A stretch of DNA of 64,000 bases, taken from positions 124,001 through 188,000 of the forward strand of contig JAHISV010000011.1 of NCBI GenBank assembly GCA_018818065.1, in the 5' to 3' direction. The stretch's first letter is position 1, and each line of letters begins with the position of its first letter. The notes below the pieces were generated by a model. It ran no database searches. It was not told the DNA's origin and saw only the letters and a program-made list of their open reading frames with translations. Both the position numbers and the translations under genes were made by a program. Positions 50,865-59,345 of this stretch are shown in pieces. The DNA comes from Bacteroidota bacterium (GTDB lineage: Bacteria > Bacteroidota > Ignavibacteria > Ignavibacteriales > Melioribacteraceae).

Positions 50865-52847
50865 TTATGTACTATGAAGTACTGGAATTCCACATGATGT
50901 AAGGTAGTAAAAGATTGGGTCATAGAATTCTGGCAACCGTGTTTCATCCGAAGGGTCTCCTTCAGGTACGAAAATGACCATTCCCTGCCTAGCCCTCGTT
51001 AACAATACACGATATGCATTTAATAAATATCTTTTTCGTACATCATCATTTATATTTTGCCAAACTGTTCCACGGAAAGCCTTATAATCCCAAGAGTGTC
51101 CATTGAATCTTAAATTCGCATCCCATGCTACGCAGGTCCAATCGAGTTCTAACCCTTGAATATCAAACTCAGTTGCAACTTCCTCTAAAAAACCCGAAGA
51201 TCGTATATCATCCCGTCCATTCAAGAACCATGTTTTGGGTTCAATTTCAGATTTGATATGAATACCATATGGTTTCAACCTATAGGCACCTGACGACGCC
51301 GTTACTCCAATCCCTTCACTTCCTCTTGCCTTTTGCTTAAGCCATCGTTTTGCATCTTTTAGGTTACGACTAACATAAATGGGGTATGAATTTTTTAATT
51401 CAGAGAACAGTAAACGAGAGCTATCAATATCATTATCTAGCACAGATTTCACAAAACCAGATACTTTTTCCGATCTAAAAGATCTTATCGATACCGCTAA
51501 ATGTAATTCACTTTTTACCGTTAATTGCTGAGTTGGGAGCATGGAGTAGATGTCATCGCCGATTGAATACTCGCTGTCGGTCAGTTTGTCCGAAATGTAA
51601 ACATCCCAGTTTCTGTAATTATTCCGTAAAGCGTAAAACCACTCAAGTAAACCAGCTTCCCCAGTGTTAATCTCTTGTCCACCACCTATCAAACACACAA
51701 TGATTGACCAATCCTTGTGTCTATCTAAAACACTAATTAGGAACTCTGGTTCGGACATATTGAATCCTGCCAGACCTTTCTTCCTGGACATGAATGCTCT
51801 AGTTTGATTTAATGTCCAAGCCCTCTGCGCCTCGTCAAAAACAGCAACCTTCTCAATAGGTGGTAATTCGGATTGTATTGCATCATCTCGGAAGTGATGA
51901 ATATTTTGGATGAATGATTTTGTTTTTGTTAACGCTTGTGCTTTTGTAATCTGTTCATCCGTCCCTTTTTTTTCATCCACTTCGTTTCGTGCAAGAGCTT
52001 CCTGGAGTACTTGTACTAACGGTCCATTACCCGAAAGGAATACAGCATGCTCATCTGCATCTATATTGTGTCTTTCATTTGCAATATTCAGCCCAGCAAG
52101 TGTTTTTCCAGCTCCTGGCACTCCGGTTACAAAGCAGATTGATTTTCTGCCCATTCTTTTTGAATTTTCTATGATATTTGAGATGGCTTCTGATGTAGCT
52201 CCGAGATTAATAGCGCCTGAGTCTGAACGAGATATTTCTCTAACACTATGCCCTTTATATAATGCTTGTGCGGCTTCAATAATTGTTGGCGTGGGTTTAT
52301 ATATTGAATCAAACCAAGGGACCGGATCAATTTGCTCCTGTTTCTGAATCTCTGAAGTTGCTTCTGATATGACTTCATTGATGTTGTTCTTGTTGGCAAA
52401 AAGTGGCTTATAAATATGATCAGGAAAGTTCACATGGATGTTACTTAACGGTTCAGCTTCAGTTGCGATTACAATTGGGATGATGACTCTATTATGACTT
52501 TGTTCATGAAAATTTTTCAGGTCGATGGAATAGTCCAAGACTTGGTCAACAGCATGCTTTGAGTACTTTGATTCACCAACTTTAAACTCAAGGACAAAAA
52601 TTATCCCCGCATGCAAAAGGATTACATCAACTCTTTTTCCCATCCGGGGTATAGAGTATTCGAATGCAATTGATGCATTATGAAATTGTTCCAGAGAATC
52701 CTTTAAGATACAGATTTGAGATTGCCATGAATTACGCTGCAAATCTTCAAGAGCAAATTCATGATTTCTTGATAGCTCACCTAAAATGAAACTGTTATCA
52801 TCTTTCAAAAATTTTTGAACATCCGCAGAATAGTAAGATCGATTCAT
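50865..52847 (-). CDS. Nuclease-helicase protein: PD-(D/E)XK-like plus DUF2075/Schlafen-3-like helicase domain
   Basis: Soluble protein of 660 residues. The N-terminal ~150 residues have a restriction-endonuclease-like core with D74 (KRVDVILL), then E87-x-K89 (FVLEFKVGE), the PD-(D/E)XK arrangement. The helicase domain follows: Walker A with K248 in VTGVPGAGKTLAGLNIA, Walker B D338-E339 in VAVFDEAQRAW, motif III-like IVCLIGGGQEINTGEAGL, and the C-terminal motif VLLTRARQGMVIFVPEGD (UvrD/Schlafen-like motif VI). Proteins with DUF2075 are frequent in defence islands, alone or with nucleases. This one stands alone, between a truncated small gene and the his operon. A cruciform-type repeat lies just upstream. 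Target is unknown. Confidence 0.88.
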   Translation of the reverse strand: MNRSYYSADVQKFLKDDNSFILGELSRNHEFALEDLQRNSWQSQICILKDSLEQFHNASIAFEYSIPRMGKRVDVILLHAGIIFVLEFKVGESKYSKHAVDQVLDYSIDLKNFHEQSHNRVIIPIVIATEAEPLSNIHVNFPDHIYKPLFANKNNINEVISEATSEIQKQEQIDPVPWFDSIYKPTPTIIEAAQALYKGHSVREISRSDSGAINLGATSEAISNIIENSKRMGRKSICFVTGVPGAGKTLAGLNIANERHNIDADEHAVFLSGNGPLVQVLQEALARNEVDEKKGTDEQITKAQALTKTKSFIQNIHHFRDDAIQSELPPIEKVAVFDEAQRAWTLNQTRAFMSRKKGLAGFNMSEPEFLISVLDRHKDWSIIVCLIGGGQEINTGEAGLLEWFYALRNNYRNWDVYISDKLTDSEYSIGDDIYSMLPTQQLTVKSELHLAVSIRSFRSEKVSGFVKSVLDNDIDSSRLLFSELKNSYPIYVSRNLKDAKRWLKQKARGSEGIGVTASSGAYRLKPYGIHIKSEIEPKTWFLNGRDDIRSSGFLEEVATEFDIQGLELDWTCVAWDANLRFNGHSWDYKAFRGTVWQNINDDVRKRYLLNAYRVLLTRARQGMVIFVPEGDPSDETRLPEFYDPIFYYLTSCGIPVLHST

Positions 52848-52873
52848 TAGTTACCAGATTTTAGAATGTACAT

Positions 52874-52919
52874 AACAGATAGTTATACAGACCAAGTCTA
52901 TATGTCAATTTTATCTGTT
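52874..52919. promoter_or_regulatory. Nested inverted repeat upstream of the nuclease-helicase gene
   Basis: The outer arms AACAGATA (52874-52881) and TATCTGTT (52912-52919) are perfect complements, and the inner arms TATACAGAC (52884-52892) and GTCTATATG (52896-52904) pair with one or two mismatches around CAA. The unit lies 27-72 bp upstream of the start codon and may be an operator or a hairpin in the leader. Confidence 0.4.
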
Positions 52920-53024
52920 ACTAAAAATCAGTTCTTCGCTTCACTCAACAACCATTATTTAACATCCGAGAAAAAAGAAAGAACAATTTTAAGTTAACAA
53001 TTATACAGAGTTGAAGCAATCTTT

Positions 53025-53057
53025 TATTGCATAAGAAATATTTTACACATATCTTTG
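53025..53057 (+). promoter_or_regulatory. Bacteroidota-type promoter of the his operon
   Basis: TATCTTTG at 53050-53057 matches the TAnnTTTG -7 element exactly, and TATTG (53025-53029) stands 20 bases upstream in place of the -33 TTTG element. Transcription would begin near 53063, a few bases before the leader peptide, which fits the attenuator layout. Confidence 0.7.
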
Positions 53058-53082
53058 CCTCTAAATTTACAGAAGACAGGCA

Positions 53083-53151
53083 ATGAACTTAAATTCTTAT
53101 TTGGCATATCATTTACATCATCATTATACCACGATAAATGGAGCCGGATAG
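53083..53151 (+). CDS. hisL: Histidine-operon leader peptide
   Basis: A 22-codon open frame with ATG at 53083 and TAG at 53149-53151. Codons 10-14 (53110-53124) read His-Leu-His-His-His (CAT TTA CAT CAT CAT), four histidines in five codons, in the message just ahead of hisG. The peptide has no other recognisable role. It is the control peptide of an attenuator: when charged histidyl-tRNA is scarce, the ribosome stalls on these codons. A longer frame (53055-53267) overlaps it in another reading frame, but has no His-rich segment and is not supported. Confidence 0.85.
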   Translation: MNLNSYLAYHLHHHYTTINGAG

Positions 53152-53208
53152 GTACAAGTAAAAAAATAGATATTTTTATAAAACCCCGGCATACGTCGGG
53201 GTTTTTTT
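53103..53208 (+). promoter_or_regulatory. his attenuator with competing RNA structures
   Basis: Four segments can be placed. Segment 1, inside the His codons (GGC 53103-53105 and CATTTA 53110-53115), pairs with segment 2 (TAAATG 53135-53140 and GCC 53143-53145). Segment 2 also contains GCCGG (53143-53147), which pairs exactly with CCGGC (53186-53190) as an antiterminator. Segment 3 CCCCG (53184-53188) pairs with segment 4 CGGGG (53197-53201) as the terminator, whose stem extends with A-T pairs and runs into seven T (53202-53208). A ribosome stalled at the His codons frees segment 2, so the antiterminator forms; a ribosome reaching the stop codon covers it, and the terminator forms. Confidence 0.78.
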
Positions 53209-53232
53209 GTTTTAAACATAAGGGGTGTTACT

Positions 53233-54099
53233 GTGAACGGAAATTTGAAATTAGCAATACAACGTAAAGGGCGGTTATCTGATAAGTCGCTGGAACTATT
53301 AAAAGCCTGCGGGCTGGAAATTGATACCTATTCCAACAAGCTGCTTCTCTCGGCTAAAAACTTTAAGCTGGATATTCTTCTCCTTAGGGATGACGACATA
53401 CCGGAATATGTTCAGGATGGCGTTGCGGACATTGGCATTGTAGGTCAGGATGTAATAGCAGAAGACCGCGCCGAGGTAACAGAGATTAAGAAACTCGGGT
53501 TCGGCAAATGCAAATTGATGATCGGCATACCGGAAAGGGAGGAGCTTGCCTCAATTAAGGACCTGGAGGGGAAAACAATAGCCACTTCTTTCCCGAATAT
53601 TCTGGGTGATTACCTTACTGAAAACGAGGTGAAGGCAAAGATAATAGAGCTTAGCGGCTCTGTGGAAATTGCGCCTTCGCTTGGTGTGGCAAATTACATT
53701 TGCGATCTCGTTTCCACGGGTACAACACTAAAGCTTAATCAGCTAAAAAAATCCTTCACGGTTTTTGAATCGCAGGCGGCATTGATAAGCAGGAACAATA
53801 TCAATGGAGATGAAGCAAAGCAAAAACTGCTTACTAATTTATTAAGCAGAATCGATTCAGTTTTATCGGCAAAGAAATCAAACTACTTAATGATGAATGT
53901 TCCCAGCGCAAAACTTGAGAAGGTTGTTGAAATTATTCCTTCACTTAAAAGTCCCACCGTTTTACCTCTTGCTGAAGAGGGAATGGTAGCCGTTCACGCC
54001 GTTATACCAAACGAGACCTTCTGGAACATTGTAGATGACTTAAAGCTTGCCGGAGCTTCCGGAATACTTTTACTACCAATTGAGAATATGATAGCATGA
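53233..54099 (+). CDS. hisG: ATP phosphoribosyltransferase, long form
   Basis: First committed step of histidine synthesis: ATP plus PRPP to phosphoribosyl-ATP. The 288 residues are the length of the long (HisG_L) form, with two periplasmic-binding-like catalytic domains (LAIQRKGRLSDKSLELLKAC, GVADIGIVGQDVI, GKTIATSFPNIL, EIAPSLGVANYICDLVSTG) and a C-terminal ACT-like regulatory domain (~215-288; NYLMMNVPSAKLEKVVEIIP, VHAVIPNETFWNIVDDLKLAG) that binds histidine for feedback inhibition. The GTG start is supported by AGGGG eight bases upstream. No hisZ is needed for this form. Stop codon overlaps the hisD start by ATGA. Confidence 0.97.
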   Translation: MNGNLKLAIQRKGRLSDKSLELLKACGLEIDTYSNKLLLSAKNFKLDILLLRDDDIPEYVQDGVADIGIVGQDVIAEDRAEVTEIKKLGFGKCKLMIGIPEREELASIKDLEGKTIATSFPNILGDYLTENEVKAKIIELSGSVEIAPSLGVANYICDLVSTGTTLKLNQLKKSFTVFESQAALISRNNINGDEAKQKLLTNLLSRIDSVLSAKKSNYLMMNVPSAKLEKVVEIIPSLKSPTVLPLAEEGMVAVHAVIPNETFWNIVDDLKLAGASGILLLPIENMIA

Positions 54100-55379
54100 A
54101 AAAATTATCCTTAAAATCCCTTGAGGGGGCAGAGTATAATAATCTGCTCAAGCGTCCCTCAATTGACAGTGAGAATTCATTCAGCATTGTTAAGCCTATT
54201 CTGCGGAGTATAAAAAACAATGGAATGGCAGCAGTTCTTCAATATTGTGAACAGTTCGATAATCTTTCAGGCAGGGACTTACTTGTCTCAAAAGAGGAGA
54301 TGGAATCTGCAGCAGCTGAATTGCCCTCGAAGGTAAAAGAAGCAATTGATACAGCAGTCAGGAATATTACAACCTTTCACGAGCAGCAGATACCAAAGGG
54401 TTACTCCCTTGAAACTATGCCCGGTGTTGAGTGCTCGCGGGAGTACAGAGCTATTGAGAGTGTTGGTCTTTACATTCCAGGTGGGACGGCGGTGCTTCCT
54501 TCAACCATGATGATGCTCGCCATACCTGCTAGACTTGCCGGGTGTAAAAGAATCGTGGCATGTTCACCCGCCAAAAACGGGGCTGTTAACAGTGCTGTTC
54601 TTTACGCGGCAGGTGTTTGCGGGGTTGATGAGATATACCTTGCAGGAGGCGCCCAGGCTATTGGAATGATGGCTTACGGCACGGAAATAACGGCAAAGGT
54701 TGATAAAATATTCGGACCCGGTAATCAGTATGTTACTGCCGCTAAATCGCTTGTAAGCATCGATACGGAAGGCTGCGCAATAGATATGCCCGCAGGACCG
54801 AGTGAGGTACTTATCATAGCTGATGAATCCGCCGATCCTTCCTTTGTTGCTGCTGACTTATTATCGCAGGCTGAGCATGGGGTGGATTCGCAGTCAATTC
54901 TTCTTACCACTTCAGAGAGTCTTGCTGATAAAGTAATAGCTGAGGTGGATTCACAATTGAAAGAATTGGAGAGAGTGGACATTGCAGCGGAGTCGCTAAA
55001 ATCTTCTTTCATTCTCATAACCAACTCGCTGGATGAGTGTTATGCATTCAGTAATAAATACGCGCCTGAACATTTAATTATCAACACGGCTAATCCTGAA
55101 GTGGTAAATGAGAAAATCATAAACGCTGGTTCTGTATTCCTTGGCGCTTACTCTCCTGAAAGTGTGGGTGATTATGCTTCTGGCACAAACCATTCTTTGC
55201 CGACCTATGGTTATGCCAAATCGTTCAGCGGAGTGAATGTGCTCGACTTTATGAAAAGCATCACCTTTCAGAAATTGACGGAAAAAGGGTTGCAGGAGAT
55301 TGCGGGAACTGTAATTACACTTGCGGAAACTGAAAAACTGCAGGGACATGCAAACGCTGTTAGAGTGAGGTTGAAATGA
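54096..55379 (+). CDS. hisD: Histidinol dehydrogenase
   Basis: Zinc-dependent, NAD-linked enzyme for the last two oxidations to histidine, 427 residues. The signature [16 protein letters not shown] and [20 protein letters not shown] is intact. [18 protein letters not shown] holds the zinc-ligand Gln and His, and the C-terminal [11 protein letters not shown] and [18 protein letters not shown] supply further active-site histidines. ATGA overlap with hisG at 54096 and with hisC at its end (55376) indicates translational coupling across the operon. Confidence 0.97.
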   Translation: MKKLSLKSLEGAEYNNLLKRPSIDSENSFSIVKPILRSIKNNGMAAVLQYCEQFDNLSGRDLLVSKEEMESAAAELPSKVKEAIDTAVRNITTFHEQQIPKGYSLETMPGVECSREYRAIESVGLYIPGGTAVLPSTMMMLAIPARLAGCKRIVACSPAKNGAVNSAVLYAAGVCGVDEIYLAGGAQAIGMMAYGTEITAKVDKIFGPGNQYVTAAKSLVSIDTEGCAIDMPAGPSEVLIIADESADPSFVAADLLSQAEHGVDSQSILLTTSESLADKVIAEVDSQLKELERVDIAAESLKSSFILITNSLDECYAFSNKYAPEHLIINTANPEVVNEKIINAGSVFLGAYSPESVGDYASGTNHSLPTYGYAKSFSGVNVLDFMKSITFQKLTEKGLQEIAGTVITLAETEKLQGHANAVRVRLK

Positions 55380-56419
55380 ATATAGAAAATCTTGTTCGTG
55401 AGAATATCAAAAAGTTAAAACCATATTCATCCGCTCGTGATAGTTTTCTTGAGGGGACTTTGCTTGACGCTAATGAAAACGGAATAGGGAGTGTGTGGGA
55501 TGAGTACGCCGTACTTAACAGGTATCCTGATCCCAACCACAGAAAATTGCGGCAGGCGGCATCCGCCTATCTGGGTGTAAACGCTGACCAGCTGTTTTTT
55601 GGAGTCGGCTCTGATGAGGTGATTGATCTACTCATAAGAATATTCTGTAAGCCGGAAACGGATTCAATTATGATCACTGATCCTTCTTATGGAATGTACG
55701 AAGTAGCGGCAGATGTAAATGATGTAAAAGTTATCAAAACAGTACTGGATGAGAATTTTCAGCTTGACCTGAATGACATCCGTGAGAAAGTTGAAGCGGA
55801 GACGAAGATTGTCTTTTTGTGTTCACCAAACAATCCCACAGGAAATCTACTGAAGAAGGAAGATATACTTGAATTGGTGAATGACTTAAACTGTCTCGTG
55901 GTTATTGATGAAGCGTATATGGACTTTGCTGAAAGCAATAGTCTTAAAAAAGAAGTGAGGAACTTCGAAAATCTAATTGTGCTGCGCACCTATTCAAAGG
56001 CATGGGGAATGGCCGGAATAAGATGCGGCTTTTCAGTTGCTTCGCCCTACATAACAGAACTATTATACAAGGTGAAGGCGCCTTACAATCTTAATATGAT
56101 GACCCAGAAGGGAATACTGAAAGCTATTGAAAACAAGTCGACAAAAGATAGTTTCGTAAGCACCATTATCAGCGAACGTGAAAAGGTATATAGCGAACTG
56201 GCAAAAATGAGCGGTGTAAAAAAGGTCTATCCATCCGAGGCAAACTTTCTTATTTTTGAGGTCGAAAATCCTGACGAAGTATACCAGACCCTTGTTAAGA
56301 AAGAAGTGATTATCAGAAACAGAAGCAGAATGACCAGACTTTCAGGTTGTTTGAGAGTGAGTATTGGGAATTCTGAGGAGAATGAATTGTTTATTAATGA
56401 ACTGAGAAGGATATTATGA
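55376..56419 (+). CDS. hisC: Histidinol-phosphate aminotransferase
   Basis: PLP-dependent class I/II aminotransferase, 347 residues, converting imidazole-acetol phosphate to histidinol phosphate. The PLP lysine is K208 in RTYSKAWGMAGIRCGF. The N-terminal DANENGIGSVW, and RYPDPNHRKLRQAASAYLGV, FFGVGSDEVIDLLIRIFC, CSPNNPTGNLL and VVIDEAYMDFA are standard HisC landmarks. The C-terminal RNRSRMTRLSGCLRVSIGN carries the phosphate-binding arginines. Both ends overlap the neighbouring genes by ATGA. Confidence 0.97.
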   Translation: MNIENLVRENIKKLKPYSSARDSFLEGTLLDANENGIGSVWDEYAVLNRYPDPNHRKLRQAASAYLGVNADQLFFGVGSDEVIDLLIRIFCKPETDSIMITDPSYGMYEVAADVNDVKVIKTVLDENFQLDLNDIREKVEAETKIVFLCSPNNPTGNLLKKEDILELVNDLNCLVVIDEAYMDFAESNSLKKEVRNFENLIVLRTYSKAWGMAGIRCGFSVASPYITELLYKVKAPYNLNMMTQKGILKAIENKSTKDSFVSTIISEREKVYSELAKMSGVKKVYPSEANFLIFEVENPDEVYQTLVKKEVIIRNRSRMTRLSGCLRVSIGNSEENELFINELRRIL

Positions 56420-57303
56420 ATAAATTAGTCTTAAGCAAGGATGTACTGGAATTGACTTCGGAACGATCTAAAGGATTGATAACCGGACTGAAAAAATTAG
56501 CTGAGTTCAATTTTTCTTTCGAGTACAGTTTTAAGGATGAACCGGTGCTGAAACAAATCTGCATAAATGAGGGGATTGTATTCACTTCTGAGTCTTCAGT
56601 TAAATCTGAAACGGTTTACATTATGAATGGAAGTGAAGTCGCAATTTATATAAAAGATGAGATGGTGAGTTCATTCCCGTATCAAACCTTTACTGATGTT
56701 GCTGATTACATTCAAAAAACTCTGCGCTCATCAAAAAAGGAACGTGTAACGAAGGAAACGAAAATCAGTCTTGCGCTTATGCTTGATGGCTCAGGCAATT
56801 CCACACTTAATACCGGCATTGGTTTTTTTGATCATATGCTTGATCAGATTGCCCGCCATGCGAACCTTGATCTGGAATTATCTGTTGAAGGTGATTTAGA
56901 GGTCGATGAACACCATACTGTGGAAGATGTAGGGATTGCACTTGGCGAGGCTGTGAGAGAGGCGCTGGGGGATAAAAAGGGTATTCAGAGGTATGGTTTC
57001 AAGGTCCCCATGGATGATTGTGTAGCAGAATGTGCCATCGATCTGGGAGGGAGAGGACGACTATTATTTGAAGCCGATTTCCAGCGTGAAAAGGTTGGTG
57101 AGTTCCCGACTGAGCTGGTTGAAGAGTTTTTTAACGGAATATCAGCAGGATTAAAAGCCAACATCTACATCGCGGCAGAAGGAAAAAATGAACATCATAA
57201 AATAGAATCAATTTTCAAATCATTCGCCAAGGCGCTGAATGAAGCGTGCAGATATGACGAAAGAAATAATGGAAGAATACCATCAACAAAAGGTACACTA
57301 TGA
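56416..57303 (+). CDS. hisB: Imidazoleglycerol-phosphate dehydratase with an extra N-terminal domain
   Basis: Mn-dependent dehydratase, 295 residues. The catalytic IGPD part spans about 103-295: GIGFFDHMLDQIARHANLDL, DEHHTVEDVGIALGEA, and NEHHKIESIFKSFAKAL, with all the metal-binding His and Glu motifs. The first ~100 residues (LELTSERSKGLITGLKKLAE, FEYSFKDEPVLKQICINEG, VYIMNGSEVAIYIKDEMV) are not the usual HAD phosphatase, since neither DxDGT nor the following HAD motifs are present. Known bifunctional HisB proteins carry a ~165-residue HAD histidinol phosphatase here. This shorter extension may be a relic or a different domain. The ATGA overlap with hisC is present. Confidence 0.95.
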   Translation: MNKLVLSKDVLELTSERSKGLITGLKKLAEFNFSFEYSFKDEPVLKQICINEGIVFTSESSVKSETVYIMNGSEVAIYIKDEMVSSFPYQTFTDVADYIQKTLRSSKKERVTKETKISLALMLDGSGNSTLNTGIGFFDHMLDQIARHANLDLELSVEGDLEVDEHHTVEDVGIALGEAVREALGDKKGIQRYGFKVPMDDCVAECAIDLGGRGRLLFEADFQREKVGEFPTELVEEFFNGISAGLKANIYIAAEGKNEHHKIESIFKSFAKALNEACRYDERNNGRIPSTKGTL

Positions 57304-57887
57304 TTGCTTTAATTGAATATGGTGCCGGCAACACGGCCTCAGTCTCCAACGCTTTAAACTCGCTGGGGTACGATCACCTGATAACAAACAGGGAAGATGA
57401 AATCATTAAGGCGGATAAAATAATATTCCCCGGCGTGGGTGAGGCTTCATCAGCCATGCGCAGACTTCATATGAATAATCTTTTTAATCTGCTTCGGATA
57501 GTTAAAAAGCCGCTCCTGGGTATTTGCCTGGGTATGCAGCTTCTATGCGAAAGATCGCTGGAAGGAGATGTTGCCTGTCTTGGAATCTTCCCAACGGAAT
57601 CTGAAAAATTTGACAGCACTAAAACAAAAGTGCCTCACATGGGGTGGAATGAAATTGAGATTAAAAAGGAGTCACTCCTTTTCAGTGGAATTGAAAATGG
57701 AGAGTATTTCTATTTTGCTCACTCATTCTATTTACCAATAAATAATTACACCACTTCATCAGCCGTTCAAGATGTTGAATTTACTGCCTCAATGCAAAAG
57801 GATAACTTTTACGGTGTGCAGTTTCATCCTGAAAAATCCGGTGAAGTTGGAATGCGTTTACTCAAAAACTTTGTGGAATTATGCTAA
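57300..57887 (+). CDS. hisH: Imidazole glycerol phosphate synthase, glutaminase subunit
   Basis: Class I glutamine amidotransferase of 195 residues that feeds ammonia to HisF. The triad is C76 in LGICLGMQLLCERS, and the His and Glu of VQFHPEKSG near the C-terminus. EYGAGNTASVSNAL at the N-terminus is the typical start. The ATGA overlap with hisB at 57300 and a 7-bp overlap with hisA show coupling. Confidence 0.97.
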   Translation: MIALIEYGAGNTASVSNALNSLGYDHLITNREDEIIKADKIIFPGVGEASSAMRRLHMNNLFNLLRIVKKPLLGICLGMQLLCERSLEGDVACLGIFPTESEKFDSTKTKVPHMGWNEIEIKKESLLFSGIENGEYFYFAHSFYLPINNYTTSSAVQDVEFTASMQKDNFYGVQFHPEKSGEVGMRLLKNFVELC

Positions 57888-58600
57888 TTATACCATCAAT
57901 CGATATTTTACGGGGCAAGGTTGTTCGCCTTGCTCAGGGTGACTTTAAGAAGGTCACAAATTATGAAGTGGAGCCAATTGAACAAGCAAAACTATTTGAA
58001 TCTTATGGTTACAAACACCTCCATATAGTTGATTTGCTCGGTTCAAAATGTGGTGAAATAACCACCTTAAAAATTATTGATGAGATTAAGAAAAGAACCA
58101 AATTGTCCTTGCAGTTTGGCGGTGGAATAAGATCGTATCAGAATGTGAAAATTCTCATGGAACATAAAATTAATAAAGTAGTTATCGGCTCACTCTCGAT
58201 TAATCAAAAGAATGAGTTTGAAAAAGTCATTAAGGATTTTGGCGCCGATAAAATAACAATAGCGGCAGACGCGCTTAATGGAAAAATTATGGTAAAAGGC
58301 TGGACGGTGGACAGCGGTATTTCCTTATTTGATCATATTGAATACTGCTCCGGTCTGGGAGTTAAAAACTTTCTCTGCACCGATATAAGTCAGGATGGAA
58401 TGCTTGACGGACCAAGTGTTGGACTATACGAAAAAATAATGAAACAATTCCCAAACATAAATCTAACTGCCTCGGGTGGTGTAAGCAGCATGGCTAATGT
58501 TAATAGTCTGATTGCCATTAATATGCACTCCGCCATTATCGGCCGTGCATTTTACGAGAACAAATTAAATCCAAAGGAGCTGGTAAAAATTGGTAAGTAA
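57881..58600 (+). CDS. hisA: ProFAR isomerase
   Basis: TIM-barrel isomerase of 239 residues. The catalytic Asp of strand 1 is in IPSIDILRGKVVRLAQGDF (D8), and the second is in VKNFLCTDISQDGMLDGPS. FGGGIRSYQNVKIL and IGRAFYENKL provide the two phosphate sites. It overlaps hisH by 7 bp and hisF by 11 bp. Confidence 0.96.
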   Translation: MLIIPSIDILRGKVVRLAQGDFKKVTNYEVEPIEQAKLFESYGYKHLHIVDLLGSKCGEITTLKIIDEIKKRTKLSLQFGGGIRSYQNVKILMEHKINKVVIGSLSINQKNEFEKVIKDFGADKITIAADALNGKIMVKGWTVDSGISLFDHIEYCSGLGVKNFLCTDISQDGMLDGPSVGLYEKIMKQFPNINLTASGGVSSMANVNSLIAINMHSAIIGRAFYENKLNPKELVKIGK

Positions 58601-59345
58601 AAGAATAGTACCTTGTTTGGACGTTAAGGATGGCAGAGTTGTAAAAGGTACAAACTTTGTCAATCTGCGTGACGCGGGTTCAGCCGTGGAGTTATCAGAA
58701 CGCTACTATAAAGAGGGTGCCGATGAATTGGTATTCCTTGACATTACTGCCTCCGAGGAAAAGCGGAAGACTCTTCTCGATTTAGTTGTTGAGGTTGCTA
58801 AAGTAATCAGGATCCCTTTTACTGTGGGTGGTGGAATATCGGAGCTGGATGATATTGAAGCTCTTCTGAGAGCTGGTGCTGATAAAGTTTCGCTCAATAC
58901 TTCTATTGTTTATAACCCTGAACTAATTACCGATGCGGCTAATCAATTCGGCAGTCAGGCGGTTGTTGCAGCTATTGATATCAAAAAACTTGATAGTGGT
59001 TACGGTGTTTTTGTGAAAGGTGGCAAGGAAAAAACTGACCTGGATGGTCTTGAATGGTGTAAACGAGTTGTTGAACTTGGTGCTGGCGAAATACTGCTTA
59101 CCTCAATGGACAGAGACGGCACTAAGGAAGGGTATGATGTTGAGTTTCTAAAAGAACTCACCAGTCAGGTTTCTATTCCTGTTATAGCCTCAGGTGGTGC
59201 GGGAACAAAAGAACACTTTCTTGAGGCCTTTGCTCAGGCGGATGTTGATGCCTGCCTTGCGGCAAGTCTGTTCCACTATCAGGAACTGGAAATTGTAAAA
59301 CTGAAAGAGTACCTCTCTGAAAATAACATCAAGGTAAGACTATGA
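58590..59345 (+). CDS. hisF: Imidazole glycerol phosphate synthase, cyclase subunit
   Basis: TIM-barrel cyclase of 251 residues and partner of HisH. The catalytic aspartates are D11 ([13 protein letters not shown]) and the one in VVAAIDIKK near 130. [40 protein letters not shown] and [14 protein letters not shown] are typical. The start is TTG at 58590 inside hisA, with AAGGAG at 58574-58579; it gives the canonical [12 protein letters not shown]-terminus, and no ATG would. Confidence 0.96.
   Translation: MVSKRIVPCLDVKDGRVVKGTNFVNLRDAGSAVELSERYYKEGADELVFLDITASEEKRKTLLDLVVEVAKVIRIPFTVGGGISELDDIEALLRAGADKVSLNTSIVYNPELITDAANQFGSQAVVAAIDIKKLDSGYGVFVKGGKEKTDLDGLEWCKRVVELGAGEILLTSMDRDGTKEGYDVEFLKELTSQVSIPVIASGGAGTKEHFLEAFAQADVDACLAASLFHYQELEIVKLKEYLSENNIKVRL

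Larger units (their letters stand above)
52848..53082. other. Divergent spacer between the helicase gene and the his leader
   Basis: This stretch contains a nested inverted repeat at 52874-52919 upstream of the helicase gene, and the his promoter (below) at its right end. No additional gene is supported. Confidence 0.6.

Noticed and set aside
53055-53267. 70-codon plus-strand open frame overlapping the his leader
   Set aside because: It overlaps the His-rich leader peptide and the attenuator in another frame and runs into hisG. It has no ribosome site or family features.
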